Source of the DNA: Plasmodiophora brassicae
Taxonomy: Eukaryota > Endomyxa: Phytomyxea > Phytomyxea > Plasmodiophorida
Assembly: GCA_036867785.1 (NCBI GenBank)
Contig: CP145428.1
Coordinates: forward strand, 372,001 to 436,000
DNA: 64,000 bases
Direction: 5' to 3'
Positions 10,493-22,423 of the stretch are shown here, piece by piece. The notes under the pieces are model-generated. The model was not told the DNA's origin, searched no databases, and saw nothing but the letters and a program-made list of their open reading frames with translations. Every line of letters begins with the position of its first letter. Position 1 is the stretch's first letter. A program made the position numbers and the translations under genes.

Positions 10493-10715
10493 CCTTCTGG
10501 GGGTCGACGAACGACGACATCGTTAAACGGCACTCGCTGTGGTGCCGCCGCAGCGGGAGGTTGTTCGGGGCCCTAAATCGTTCGCATGTCCGATCCGACA
10601 AAATTCGGCGCCTGTTCGAAACCGATGAATGAGGACCGCCCGTCGAGCCCGGGGGCGCCTCATTTCCAGCGGGATCGAACCAGGGTGATCAGCGAACGGC
10701 GAGTAGGTAGACGAC

Positions 10716-11656
10716 ATGGTGGTCGGCCCGGACCTGACTGGGGACACTTTCGTTGTGATCGACGTGCAGTGCGGGGCGACTGGGCCCAGCTGCGCCGACC
10801 GGTACCCGTTGCGGGTGCAGGCCATCAAGATGGCGCGCGAGGAAGGCCGCCGCGGGTCGTTCGAGGAGAACCGCGAGTTCAGCGCGTTCGTCATGGGGCC
10901 CTCGCCGCTGGCGTCGAAAATCGACTGGAAGTCGATGCTGACGCCGATTACGGGGATCACGCGCGAGGAGTACGCCCACGCCACCAACAAGCAGACGCTC
11001 GACCAGGTCGTCGCCCACATCTTCAAGTACGTGCCGCAGAACGCCACCATGGTCTGCCAGGCCGACTGGGGCCGTGCCGAGATGATGCTCGCCGAGATTG
11101 GGTACGTTTCCCGTTGGCCCGGCCTGAGGTGCGGGGCGGTTCTCGCAGGGCACTCACACTGCCTTGCCCGTCGACAGGCTCCGCAAGATGGTGAACTTTG
11201 ACCAGTTCGTATCGCTCGGGGAGATCTTCACGACGGACTGCTTGCCGGAGGACGAGGGCGTGCCCAAAGGGCGCACGTTCAACCTGGCCGTCCTGGTCAA
11301 GGTGCCTGCCTGCCTGTGCCCGTCTATATCGTCGGTCTGAGCCGCTGTTACGCCAGGCCATCCTGGGCAGGGAGCCCCAGGCGGACAATCGCGCCCGCGA
11401 CCTGACCGACCTGTTCAAACGCGCCGACGCGCTGATGTACGAAGGGGGCACGAAACTCGCCGACGCCGTTCGCAAGTGCATTCGCGTGGCGGACGCCAAG
11501 CTGGACAGCGGCGAGCGGTCGTACGCGCACGCGCACGACGATTTCGAGGGAGTCTGCCTGGGGCACATGCACCCGACCCCGTTCGGCAAGGCGTGCCACT
11601 GCGGCGCGAACCTGAAGCCGAAACCATTGCCGTCGTCGATGGTGCTGTGGTGGTAA
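10716..11656 (+). CDS. Exonuclease-like (DEDD/RNase H fold) hypothetical protein
   Basis: The first exon encodes DTFVVIDVQCG, then a long helix-rich stretch and QADWGRAEMMLAEIG, consistent with an RNase-T/DEDD-type fold. Likely introns are 11102-11178 (donor GTACGT) and 11302-11356. The last exon ends in a His/Cys-rich tail (HAHDDFEG, LGHMHPTPFGKACHCG). One oddity: the middle exon reads well as VNFDQFVSLG then EIFTTDCLPEDEG, but the two halves are in different frames as if one G were missing near 11218-11221. The catalytic Asp/Glu set is incomplete compared with active enzymes (IDVQ rather than DxE), so activity is uncertain. Confidence 0.5.
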
Positions 11657-11764
11657 GCCGGGCGCGCGCGCGCGCGTCTCATTCGCCGCCCGTCATGAAT
11701 ACACCGAATGCCCTGGTGTGCTGGGTCGACGTAGCGAGGGGAACACCCCCCTGTTTTATCGCGG

Positions 11765-13299
11765 CTACCGTCGTCGGCACTTGTAGTACAGGCAGCTGAT
11801 GGCGAACACGACGAGCGTCGCCCCGACCACAATGAGGAGGACGCGGAACTGGTAGCTGTTGAACCACGTCGGCGCTGGGAATCGCGCCGGCCTGGCCGGG
11901 GCGACGGTCCCGAAACCGACCCCTGGACGCGCGCGCGTGTCACACAACCCGCGAGCACAGTCGGGCAGGCAGGCAACGGTCTCACAATGGTGGACGGCGA
12001 GTGGGCCGGGCACCTGCGACAGCGTCGCGGGCCGGGCCGGGTTCGGGATCGACGGGTCCTCGAAGCTGAACACGGTCAGGTAGTTGGCCATGAACGCGTC
12101 GCCTGCATCGCGCGCGCCTGTCAGTAAGCGAGGCGGACGGGCGACGACGACGGTCACCGAGGATCCAGGCGTCGGCGCTGTCGCCGCCGTTCTCAATGCC
12201 GATGAAGCAGCTGAACGTATCGGCACGGTACGCGTACTGCTCCGGCCCGAGCGTGAACGTCGTGTCGCCGAACGTCACCGTCAGCGTCGGCAGCGTGAGC
12301 ACGTGCCAGCATTCCCTACAACGCGGACGCGTCGGTGAACGCGCCACACGCGGACGCGCCGTCCTACACGCTGCCGTTCGCGTCGACAGCGTTGCCGGCG
12401 GCGGCGTAGATCTGGGCGGCCACCGCCCCGGGCGCCACGATGAAGCTGGTGCCGCTGTCGACGACGGCGGGCGCGGCAGGGAACTGGACGCCGCCGTACG
12501 CGAACGTCACGGCGGGCACCACCCAGTACGGCAGGTCCCAGGCGCTCTGCGACGGCCGGCACGGCACCCACGAGATGTTCGTCGACGTGTGCGCCGGGTC
12601 GAACCCGCCGATCGTCAGCTCGCCGGACGTCGGCGCGTTGTCGTCCGACAGGTAGAACGAGAACTGGCGCGCCTCGCCGCCGTTGCCGCGGACGGCGACG
12701 TCGAGGACGCCCTGCAGGGCGGAGCTGTTCGGGCCCATCCCGACCAGGCCGTCGAACTCGTGGGGCGACGGGAACCCGCGCTGGTACGTCACCAGCCCCA
12801 ACGGGACCCGGGCGCCGGTCGACAGCGACCCGATCTGGACGTAGTCGCTGAACGCGGTCCCGTCGACCGTGCTGGACACGTACCGCACCTGTGTGCACAC
12901 ACGCGCGCGTGTCGTCACGAACGGGGACAGGCGCAGCGCGACGAACGGGCGGGGGCGAACCTCGAACGGTGTGGGCGGGGCGGGTTGCTGCGACGTTGTG
13001 GACGACGCGATCGTGAAGCCGGTGGAGCAGAAGCCCCGCGAGACGCAGGTCGGCGCCGCCGGGGCCCAGGTCTCGAACGAGCCCGTGTCGAACATGGCGG
13101 TGAAGGTCTGCGCGGGCGTCCCGATCGAGACGCGCCCGGTGAAGATCGTCGACTGCTGGTTGGTGATGCCGACGCTCGACGTCGTCTGCCCGATGTTCAG
13201 CGGGGCGAATCGGGGCCGCCGATGAAGGCCATGCCGGACGAGGCAGGTGGCCGTGTGCGCACACAGCACGAGGACGACGGCCGCCCCTATGCGATGCAT
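11765..13299 (-). CDS. Pepsin-family aspartyl protease, secreted and membrane-anchored
   Basis: Three exons (introns 12316-12367 and 12103-12157) give 475 aa. MHRIGAAVVLVLCAHTATC is a signal peptide. The catalytic motifs FDTGSFETW (Asp about residue 71) and VVDSGTSF (Asp about residue 281) are intact, with GRVSIGTPAQTF, EFDGLVGMGP and the C-terminal WILGDAFMANYLTVFSFED restored by the second intron. A Cys-rich spacer leads to a C-terminal TM segment (VLLIVVGATLVVFAISCLYY) and a short basic tail, so the enzyme is probably tethered to the surface or endomembranes. This is an A1 family protease. Start chosen for the signal peptide; the open frame continues upstream. Confidence 0.92.
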
Positions 13300-13702
13300 G
13301 CCAGCGGCGCCGACGGCGGGCGACACACACACAGGCAGCGCCGCCTCGATATGGAAGGGGCGCGCACCTGCCCTCCTGTGACGAATATCCTGTAGCAGGC
13401 CCCGGCGCGTGTTCCAGAACCCTCTGCTGTTCACGCGGTATAGGCCGGTACAACAACAGGCAGGTTCCAGAACGAACGCCGCTCCTGGCCGCCCATCTCG
13501 GGATGACTATGCGTCTCCAATGAGAACGCTCGCGAAGCGCGATTCAAGCGACGTACCTTCTGGCTGACACCTTTCTGCAGTTGACCTTCAGACGCGTCCC
13601 TGCCGACGATCGTCATCGGGTCGAGGTTGCGGTTGCCAGTACGCGCTTGTGTCACCGGGGACGGGAGGTGTGTGGCAGACGAGCGGGGAAGCGCGGACGA
13701 GT
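13300..13702. other. Intergenic, nothing recognised
   Basis: About 400 bp between the protease start and the ABC transporter stop (both genes on the minus strand). It should hold the protease promoter and the transporter 3' UTR; no further gene or repeat was seen. Confidence 0.4.
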
Positions 13703-16345
13703 TTATGAGCCAGACGCAGCCGCCGACGACCGCTGCTGGGCGTTCCAGAGCGACCTGTAGAGCGATTCGGGCTGGGCCAGCAGCTCGGCGTGGGTGCCGG
13801 ACTCGACGACGCGCCCGCCCTGGATCACGATGATCCGGTCGCAGTCCACGACGGTGGACAGGCGGTGGGCGATGAAGATCGACGTGCGCCCGGCCGTCAG
13901 CGATTTCAGCGACATCAGAATCTGCGATTCCGTGTGCGTGTCCAGCGCGCTGGTTGCCTACGTCACACGTCAGGAAGGGGCAGCGACTGATTGCGACAAT
14001 TTCCGTTCGACCTCGTCGCAGAACACAATCGGAGCGTCCTGTGTACATTGTTCAGGCCCGCCCAACTGCGAAGGGCATCGTGGTGGCGTACCTTCAGCAT
14101 CATCCTGGCGATAGCGACCCGCTGCTTTTCGCCACCGCTGAGCTTCAGGCCGCGTTCGCCGACAACGGTGTTAAACCCATGGGGCATCTTGTCCGCATGG
14201 ACTTGGGCCGCTGAGGCGGCATTGTAGACGTCCTCAGCCGACGACAACGGGTTGCCGTAGGCAATGTTGAAATAAAGCGACTCGTTGAAGAGCACGGTGT
14301 CCTGGGGGACGACGCCTGGGCCAGCAAGATCAGTCGCAAGACGTGCGGGCGCGTGCCGATACGGACCGATGACTCGTCGAAGGCTGTCTAACGTAACCCC
14401 CCGAAGGTCTTGCCCATCGATGGTGATGGACCCCGACGACGGGTCGTAGAAGCGATACAGCAACCGTAGAAGGGTGCTTTTGCCTCCCCCACTGCAGCGA
14501 AACCCAGAGTCAGAAGCGACGTTGGGTGTTAGCCGTGCACGCCGACCTGGCTCCAACGACAGCAACGCTTTTGCCTGCTGGAACAGTGAAGGTTAACCCA
14601 TCGAAAATCGTCCGCTGGTCATAGGAGAAATGGACATCATTGAAGGAGACCTCGCCTTTCGTCAGCTGGAGTGGCTTAGCCGTAGGCGAATCAGTGACGG
14701 CAGGCTCCACGGCCTGCAGCGCGTTCATCGCCTCGATGTCGATCAGCGATTGCTTGACGTCGCGGTAGACGCTGCCGACAAAGTTGAGAGGTACCGACAG
14801 CTGAAAGAGAAGCGAGTTGACCATAACAAGGTCACCCAGTGTAAGACTTCCGCGACCGATATCGTACGCCGCGAGGACCATCATTCCGGTCATGCCCAAC
14901 GAAAATATTGCGCCTGGGCCCCACTGATTAGCAGCGTACATTCGATAGGGTCACGACGGGGTCCACCTTGCCCAAAGTTCAATAATGAAAGACTTGTGGA
15001 CGTCTTCAGCGCCGCCTTCTGGTACCCGGCTAACGATTCATCGTACCGCTTGCATTCAAGGTCCTCGTTGTTGAAGAATTTCACCGTCTGTTATTGGACA
15101 CGCCGAATTAACGACGCAGGCCATCCATCGGAACGTGTACTGTACCTCGTAATTGATCAAGGAGTCCACCGCCTTCGAGTTGGCTTCGTTATCCGTCTGG
15201 TTCATCTGACGGCGGAACTGCGTCCTCCCTGCCGATAACAGTCAGCACCCGACACAGCGTAGGGGGTGGGTTCACTGGATAACGAACACTGAGTGACAGC
15301 AATCGTGAACGCCGTGTAGGATCCGACAGTTAGAGCAGTAACGGCTGCGTAATCGGACCCGCATTTGGTGCCCTGTTCCGTAACGTTGTTCAGCACGCAC
15401 CAGACCGCGCTGGGGAAACACGCACGAGGAGCCACGCGACAAGGCCAATCTCGAAGATGGTCGGCACCACGTTGAACAGCAGCGACCTCAAGATGAGTTC
15501 AATGCCACGCTGACCACGGTCAATCGTCCGCGATAGAGCCCCCGTGTTTCTCGATAGGTGGAACCTCAAGTCCAAGGAGTGCAGGTGCCGAAACGCGTCC
15601 AACGCCACCACCCGCATCGTATTATGACCGACCTACACGCCATGGAGTCATGGACCGCCCCAGCATTCCCCAACCAGCGGGTCGGTACTTTTGCAAACAC
15701 GGCCGTCCTCAGTTCGGAAAGCAGGGCGGCTCCGGATCGTGCAACACCTGCCCTTCTCCATGAGTCCGACTGCGTTCAGACGGGGGGGCGCGCTCGCACC
15801 ATACCATCTGTCCATTAACGTGAGACCAGGCCGGGCAACAATCCACGACAATCCTCATGCGAAACTACGCTACTGGCAAACAATTGCAAATGTGTGAAGA
15901 GGGAAAACAGAAATTACATCCAATTATCGCAGCGATTGGGACAGCGGTATGAATCGTTCCAGATTCTACCGCGATGTTCAACGAGTCAATCGCGTCCTTC
16001 AGCAGGAACGGGACCTGAACGTTCACGATCTTTGCGCCAATCAGCAACCCCAACGAGGTCAGCACGCGCGCCCGCATGCCAGCATCATTATCTGCCCGTC
16101 GGTGAATCAGCACACGCCTCAGACGACGACGTCCCTGACGCACGCTTCCATATCGTCCTCCCGAGGTTCAACAAAATTGACGTCGACGACGCCTCCGGCC
16201 TCGTATCCTCGGGAGCGCTAGGCGCCCGTGTCGGTACTGTCACCAGGCACCGCCCACGTACGACAGCGACGGGCGTCCGGCGGCGTGCGACCAGCGTGAT
16301 GGTCGACGCCCGCCTCCATCCCGACACCGGATCCCTCATCATCAT
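13703..16345 (-). CDS. ATM1: Mitochondrial ATM1/ABCB7-type half ABC transporter
   Basis: A minus-strand gene with at least nine short introns. From the N-terminus: basic presequence ([15 protein letters not shown]), [78 protein letters not shown] and [17 protein letters not shown]. The nucleotide-binding domain follows with [12 protein letters not shown] (Walker A), [12 protein letters not shown] (Q-loop), [18 protein letters not shown] (signature), [16 protein letters not shown] (Walker B and D-loop) and FIAHRLSTV (H-loop). These match ATM1 family exporters of the mitochondrial inner membrane, which supply cytosolic Fe-S assembly. Confident introns include 16092-16143 and those before SAVDSL, TVKFF and ATSALD. 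The junction near 15750-15917 is ambiguous. Confidence 0.93.
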
Positions 16346-16557
16346 GCCGACTGCGAAACGCAAATGAACGTTTTTCACACGTGGCTGATCCGGTGCGCAC
16401 ACTGGCACGAACATGTGCAAAAAACCGTTGCGCTTTTCGATCGTCGTTTTTGGAGATTAATATTAGGGCGCGCAGCGCATATAGCGCAGGTCACGGACTG
16501 CGTGGCGGCAACGACGGAGTCTCCCAGCGTAGGGGATTTGTTGCCGATCGCGTCACC
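16346..16557. promoter_or_regulatory. Divergent promoter region, ATM1 / RPS15A
   Basis: 212 bp separates the two start codons, so both promoters and 5' UTRs must lie here. An AT-rich patch (TTAATATTAGGG) sits at about 16456-16468. No specific motif can be assigned. Confidence 0.4.
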
Positions 16558-17005
16558 ATGGTGCTCATGAGCGTTCTGAACAACACGCTGAACAGCATCG
16601 TCAATGCTGAGCGTCGTGGTAAGCGTCAGGTGCTCGTCAGGCCGACCAGCAAGGTCGTGATCAAGTTCCTGACCGTCATGATGAAGCACGGTAGCGAGCA
16701 CCGTCGTCGGATGTTTGCGTAATCGTCGCTGATCGTCTCCGGTAGGCTACATTGGCGAGTTCGAGATTGTTGACGACCGCCGTGGTGGCAAGGTTGTCAT
16801 CAACCTGTTGGGCCGGATCAACAAGTGCGGTGTCATCTCGCCGCGGTTCGACATCCAGGTCAAGAACTACGAGAAGTGGGTCAACAACCTGCTGCCCGCG
16901 CGTCAGTTCGGTTACATTGTCATGACAACGTCCGCGGGCATCATGGACCATGAGGAGGCGCGACGCAAGCACACCGGTGGCAAAGTCCTCGGCTACTTCT
17001 ACTAA
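16558..17005 (+). CDS. RPS15A: 40S ribosomal protein S15A (uS8)
   Basis: Two exons (intron 16691-16745, 55 nt) give exactly 130 aa, the usual length. The protein reads [62 protein letters not shown]-type loop ([13 protein letters not shown]) and ends [20 protein letters not shown] then GYFY. It binds the central domain of 18S rRNA. The intron splits the codon of the Gly before YIGEF, confirmed by homology. Confidence 0.98.
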
Positions 17006-17309
17006 AGAGGGCAACCGGTTCTCTCGCCATCATAGATCCATCCTGCGTCAATACATTGAACTGTCAACCCCCTTCGTTACGTGCGTTGACGGAGGTGCTC
17101 AACGTATTCAGATACCGGCGTGTCGCTGAGTGCGCCTCCGACGGCAACGGTGCCGTACGCTGCAATACAGCTGGCCGAGAAGCATTTTATGGTCATCATG
17201 GGCCGTTCGCCCAGGAAACCGAGAAACCCGTTGACAGCAGCAGCAGCAGGGCGGGTTCCAGGCCCACGCTATGAGTCGTGTAATGGGCAACTCTGTGTGT
17301 ATGCAACCG
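17006..17309. other. Intergenic, nothing recognised
   Basis: About 300 bp between the converging stops of RPS15A and the DUF488 gene, with a short CAG run at about 17237-17249. Open frames here lack homology or splice support. Confidence 0.4.
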
Positions 17310-17906
17310 TCAAGACGGCGGGTACGTCACGATGCCATTGGTGGTCTGTGCGAACGGGGTGAGTACATGCTGTTTCGTCCTGCCGCGTGCCATGATGTGC
17401 TCCACGTCCCATCCGGCGTTCAGAAGCGCGTCGGACACCATCCGACGATGACATCGCCACCAGCAGGCTTCCGCACACATAATCGCGGTCCGCCCCGATT
17501 CAGCGATCGCCTCCAGTCGTGTCAACGCGTCCGCAAAGGCATCCGTTCTCATGTACTCGGCGTACCCGCGGAACGCGGGATGCGTCCAGCCCTCCGTGTC
17601 GCTATGGCGCTCCGCCTCGGGCGGCAACTTCCTTCGCCCACCGAGGCCTTTCAGCCACTCATAGGCAATCCCATGCGCCTCCAGCGTGTTCGCCAACGCC
17701 TCCTGGCCGAACTGCGGGTGTTTACGCGACGACGGGTACGATCGAATGTCGACCACGGTCGCGACGGCATTCGCCGTCAGGCTCTCCACGAACTCCTCGA
17801 CCGGCACCGTCGAGTGCCCGACCGTATAGATCACGCGCGACACTTTCCGAACCTTACGCGGCTCCTCGACGTCTGCACCGCCAGGCGCTCGTTTTCTCGC
17901 AACCAT
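17310..17906 (-). CDS. DUF488 family protein
   Basis: An intronless 198-aa protein. Family signatures are IYTVGHSTVPVEEFVESL at the start, VVDIRSYPSSRKHPQFGQEAL, GIAYEWLKGLGGRRK, the Cys/His motif CAEACWWRCHRRMVSDAL, and WDVEHIM...LTPFAQ at the end. DUF488 proteins are common in bacteria and archaea; function is not firmly established. The absence of introns among intron-rich neighbours makes bacterial origin by transfer plausible. Start 17906 (MVARKRAPGG) was chosen because it directly precedes the domain; the frame stays open to 18059. Confidence 0.85.
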   Translation of the reverse strand: MVARKRAPGGADVEEPRKVRKVSRVIYTVGHSTVPVEEFVESLTANAVATVVDIRSYPSSRKHPQFGQEALANTLEAHGIAYEWLKGLGGRRKLPPEAERHSDTEGWTHPAFRGYAEYMRTDAFADALTRLEAIAESGRTAIMCAEACWWRCHRRMVSDALLNAGWDVEHIMARGRTKQHVLTPFAQTTNGIVTYPPS

Positions 17907-18263
17907 CCGAACAGGCGTGACGGGGAGTAGCCGCCCGGTAAGTAATTGCGGCTGTCTGAACGGCGGGGCCGCCCGCATTTGCGCCTCCACGCAAATGCTA
18001 AATCCAGGCGGGTAGGCGCCGCGGCTGACGAGAGGGTGTGTCAGCAGTCGACGTCGCACCGACGAAGAATTTTATTTCGACGCGACGCGGGCGAATCTAT
18101 TTCCAACGTCGCGCGCAGTGGCCGCCGTGCAGTCTACATAGGTAGTCGCGCCGTGGGGCTGCTGCTGTCGGCGTCGTCTGTGTGTGTGCGTGTAACGCCC
18201 CAGGCGGCCATTTGTCGACCCGGGGGGCCGCACTGACGCAGCGGTCGGGGGAGGCCGGCGACG

Positions 18264-20932
18264 ATGGCGCAGGCGGCCCAGTTCCTGCGGCTGTCGGCGC
18301 AGGAGGTCGCCCTGTTCGAGCGCCTGTTCGCGCTCGTCGACGACCACAACGTCGGCGAGGTGACCGGCGCCCAGGTGTCGGGCCTGTTCACCACGTCGAA
18401 ACTGCCGCGACCGACGCTGGCCGCTGTACGACGGGCGGGCGTGCGCCCCGTTCCGCGATGTAGGTGTGCTGATGCGCCGTGTTCTGCAGATCTGGAATAT
18501 CGCCAGCCAAGGCAAACCGGGCAAGCTCGACAAGGACGGGTTTTTCGTCGGATGCCGGCTGATTGCCATCGCGCAAGCCAGCCTGCCCGTTACGCAGGAG
18601 TCTCTCGTGACGCATCGAGGTGGTTCCGCTGGCGTATCTCCACGTTATGGCTGTCTGCTGATATTTCATCGTGTTAGATGTGCCACTCCCATTGTTTCAT
18701 GGCCCTGCTATGCAATACTATCCGGGCCAGGCGCAGCGTCCTGCATCGCAGCCGGCAAACGTTCAACAACAGCAACAGGCGTACCAGCAGCAGCAAATGC
18801 AGATGCAGATGGCACAGCAACAACAGCAACTGGCACATCAACAACAGCAACAGCAGCAGCAGCAGCAGCAGGGTCAACTGCAACAAGCGGCCCAGCCTCA
18901 GCCACCTCCTGCGATGTACAGTGGGCAACCGGCGCTGAAGCAGCCGAGCGACGCGCTCTGGGAGATCACGCCCGAGAAACGGGAGACATACTTGAAGTAT
19001 TTCGACCAGGCCGATGCGGACAAGGATGGGTTCGTTAACGGCAAGGAGGCCAAGAGCTTCTTCACCATGTCGAAGCTCAGCTCTGTCGTTCTTCGGGATA
19101 TTTGGCTGCTTTCCGATATCGATCAAGACAACAAGCTCAACAGGTCGGCTATGTCTCGGTCTGCCGCAGGCGCAAATAGCTGATTCCATGGTTTCAGGGA
19201 GGAGTTCACAATCGCGATGCATCTGACAATGACTGTCCGGATGTCTGGTGTTCCGGTCCCCCAGAAGCTGCCAGAACCGCTTGCTCAGTATCATCGACAA
19301 ATGCTCATGGTTCGTACGGTCAGTCGGATCACGTGTCGGCTTTGAACTGAATCGAGCGAATTTGCCTCTGCGTAGGCATCACAAGTGTCTCAACAGTCTA
19401 ATGGAATTCCAATTGGCGCCGTCGGTATTAGTCCTGTCCAGCAGCAAATGGCGCCGCAGCAACAGCAACTAGTGGCTCAAGTGCCCCAGCCGCAGCACGT
19501 ACCTCAACCACAACCAGTACCTCCGAGTGCTCCGCTGCACATTGACAACTCGATGCCGTCGATGATGTCCCAGCTGAGCCTTGACATGCTGCAGCCGTCA
19601 GCCCCGAAGGCACCTACGGAACCTCTGCCAGAGCAGGTCGCGGCTCGCGCCGAGTACCATCGCCGGCTGGATTCGGCCCGTGCGCAGATCGAAGAACAAA
19701 AGGCGGCCGCCCAAGGGTATCAGACCAGGCTGCCGGATTACGAGGAAGAGAACGAGAACCTTCGGAAGCAGGTCGAAGCTGCCGAGGCGAGCGTGGCGCA
19801 AATGGTCGAGCAGCGCAAGGCTAAGCAGGCGGCGTTCGATCAGGTGCGCCAGGACATTGCCGTTGCGAAGGCCGAGATCGAGAAGATCCAAGGCCTCATC
19901 ACGGCAGAGGCTGCGGCCATGAAGGAATGCGCCGAGAAGACCGTCAAAGGCCTGCGGGAACTGGACGCCCTTCGCGCCGAGCGCGATCAGCTCCAGCGCA
20001 CCACCGACGATCTGAAGCAGCAGGTTCAGGACAAGGAGCTGGCGGTCGTGTGCCTCGAGCAGAACATCGAGGAGACCCTGAAGCAGATCGATCACGTCAA
20101 GGAGGTGTCGTCGTATCAGGTATGGTACTGCGTTCAGAGGCCGGGGTCGGCTCTCACCGGTTATTGCCAGGTCCAGATCCTGAACCGGCTCGCCCTTGAT
20201 TACGATCAGCGCGACCAGCAGGCGACGCAGGCGCGTGCCGACCTGGCTGCGGCGAAGGTCAATCTGGATCGGCTGAAGGCTGCTGCGGCTGCTACCGGTG
20301 CTGCTGCATCGGCATCACCCCCGGCGACGGGAGACCGTGCCGCAACGTCGTCACCACCACCGCCCCCATCCCGGTCGGCTCCCGTTTCTCCCGCCAAGCC
20401 ACCGGTGACGTGGTCGCCACCACCACCTGCAGCAGCAGCAGCGGCAACCTCAGGGACGTCCGCGCTGTCGCTCCCTGACGATTTCACGTTCCCCGAGCTG
20501 ACGGACGCCGACTTTTCTGCACCGAATTCCGGGAACTCGATGAAGTCGGCGCCGATCACGATGGCGAACGCGTTGGCGGAACCTGCAGCCCGGTTGCCAC
20601 CTGCAACGGCGCCGCCGTTCGAGTTCGGCGCAGCGGCCCCGCCCGTTTCCGGATTCGAGTTCCCGTCCGACGCCGACCCGTGGGACGTCCCCGCTCCCGC
20701 CTCCCACAACGCGTCCGACGACTTCTCCGCCAAGACGTACGACGTGAACCCGTTCGAGGAGGCGGGCTGGGACGTGTCCCATAAGGCGCCGGCGAGCGAG
20801 GCGGGCAAGGTCGACGAACCGGCCAAGAACAGATCGCCGCCTCCTGCTGCTGCTGCCGACCCGGCCGCCGACGTCTGGCCCGAATTCGAACCGCCGCCCG
20901 CGTCGTCGGCCACCGACTGGGCGCAATTCTAA
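18264..20932 (+). CDS. EPS15-like endocytic adaptor with two EH domains
   Basis: Six exons (introns 18426-18489, 18620-18677, 19144-19197, 19310-19375, 20120-20170) give 791 aa. EH domain 1 spans about residues 1-95 (LFERLFALVDDHNVGEVTG; GKLDKDGFFVGCRLIAIAQA). A poly-Gln tract follows (about 124-170). EH domain 2 (about 190-290) has an EF-hand loop DADKDGFVNGKEA and SDIDQDNKLNREEF. A long coiled coil lies at about 370-560 and a Pro/Ala/Ser-rich tail carries DPWD, NPF and FEF peptides. This order matches EPS15/Ede1: scaffolds at clathrin-coated pits that bind NPF proteins and AP-2. No ubiquitin-interacting motif seen. Confidence 0.93.
18758..18896 (+). repeat. CAA/CAG poly-Gln tract in the EPS15-like gene
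   Basis: A near-continuous run of CAA and CAG codons, including about eight consecutive CAG triplets near 18850-18872, encoding Gln with a few Met and Ala. Mixed CAA/CAG use suggests a fairly stable tract with one pure CAG core. Confidence 0.9.
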
Positions 20933-21155
20933 TCGATGAGTACCTGCGGGCCGATTGTACGGGCTTGAACAACGCCACCGTTCGTGTGATCTGTAGGGGG
21001 TCCTCCTGTAGGACGTCGACATGGCAGGAACGTATCCTAGTCGCTATTCTCGTCCATCGGCGCCCTGGGCATGCTTCTAATTCCGGGGGGCCAGAGGGGC
21101 CCGCCCGGGACTCGTGTGGGCCAGGAGCCCCTCGTCGTCATTCTCGTTGCGGCCC

Positions 21156-22144
21156 ATGTCGACGCTCTGGACGCTCGTGCTGGTCGGCGCGTGCGTCGCG
21201 TCCATCGGATCCGCGACGAATGACGGGAAGGAGGATGGTGACGTGACGTCGCCTGCGGCGCGTACGAGGCTCGGGATTGGCGCCGTGCTGCTGTGCACAG
21301 CCGGGTGCATTGCTGGGACGGCCGTCTGCTGCGTTCCAGTCGTGGGGCCGGCCGTCTCCTTTGCGGCGTCGACGGCGATCGTCGGGGTTGTCACCGGCGG
21401 CACGGTCGCGTGGGCGTTGAAGAACAAGCAGGGCGAAGGTTTGGGCGGCCGTGTCCCCCTCTGTCCAGCTGGGCTGACCTAACCCGTCGCAGTCATGGTC
21501 GATGGTGTCCCGTACGGAGACGTCCTCGAGAACGTCCTCCGGGGCAACCTGACTGTCAGCTTCGACGGGAACGACGCCGGGCGAAAGGCGGCCGTCCTGG
21601 ACGTGCTGAAGCAGGTCAAGATCGCGTTCACGGAAGAGGAGGTCGACATGCGCGCAAGGCAGTCGATTGCCGACGTCGCCAGTGACGCGAAGTGGGCGTT
21701 CGCGCAGACGGCGGCGCGGGCCCTGAACCAGTACCGACCGCCCGACACCGAGCACGCCGTCGCGGCCATCGACACCGCCGCCCTGGTTCGCGATTTCGTC
21801 AGCGCGCCCGCGTCCGCCTTCCTGGAATGGGACTGCCATTCGCAGGCGTTCCAGTTCCAGATGTTCCTGTCGTGGGTCAGCAACCACAGGTACGCCGTCC
21901 CGATCGGTGGTGGACGACGCCGGTCACGATCTTGTCCAACAGGGATGTGATGACGGATGAGGAGCTCGATCGCCTCCTGTTCGACTTCGACGGCCCCATA
22001 CCGTACGTGTATCGTCGCCTGGAGAGTGGGATGACAGTCGAGGTTGCTGACGTATCAAACTGGCGCTGTCGGTGTAGGGCCTCGTTCATGCCGGACCCGG
22101 ACAGTTCCGGCGAGCAGACCGACCTGAAGTGGGACGACTTCTGA
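21156..22144 (+). CDS. Secreted/membrane protein, tandem paralog A (novel family)
   Basis: Introns 21439-21492, 21890-21942 and 22003-22077 give 268 aa. A signal peptide (MSTLWTLVLVGACVASIGSA) is followed by a hydrophobic Cys/Gly-rich segment (LLCTAGCIAGTAVCCVPVVG) that may be a second TM hairpin. A soluble domain has motifs shared with the next gene: GRKAAVLDVL, SDAKWAF, and a VRDF...APASAFLEW block. It ends in an acidic tail (DLKWDDF). The third intron is in frame and supported by a strong GTACGT donor. Function unknown; a lineage-specific secreted or membrane family is inferred. Confidence 0.75.
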
Positions 22145-22423
22145 GAACCCCCTCCCCACGGCACGCCCATCGCCCAATGAATACAATTTCGCAGCACAGT
22201 TTTCGAACCTTGTCTCATCTGGGCGATAGACGGTGTATTGCATCCATCAGGTGTGCTGCTGCGACGTCTGCGCTGCACCTCCCGATGTGCTATTTTCGTC
22301 TGGCAATCATTGCCAAATTGGGGCACGACGCTGCCCTGGGCCGGGTGCCACCAAGCGGGACGCCTTCCAATTCCGGCTAGCTTTGGTCAGAGCGCATCAG
22401 CTCGGGCATTCTCATTGGCGTTG

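Noticed and set aside
12196-13395. Plus-strand frame of about 400 codons rich in Arg and Gly
   Set aside because: It is antisense to the aspartyl protease, whose motifs are unambiguous; GC-rich coding DNA leaves such shadows.
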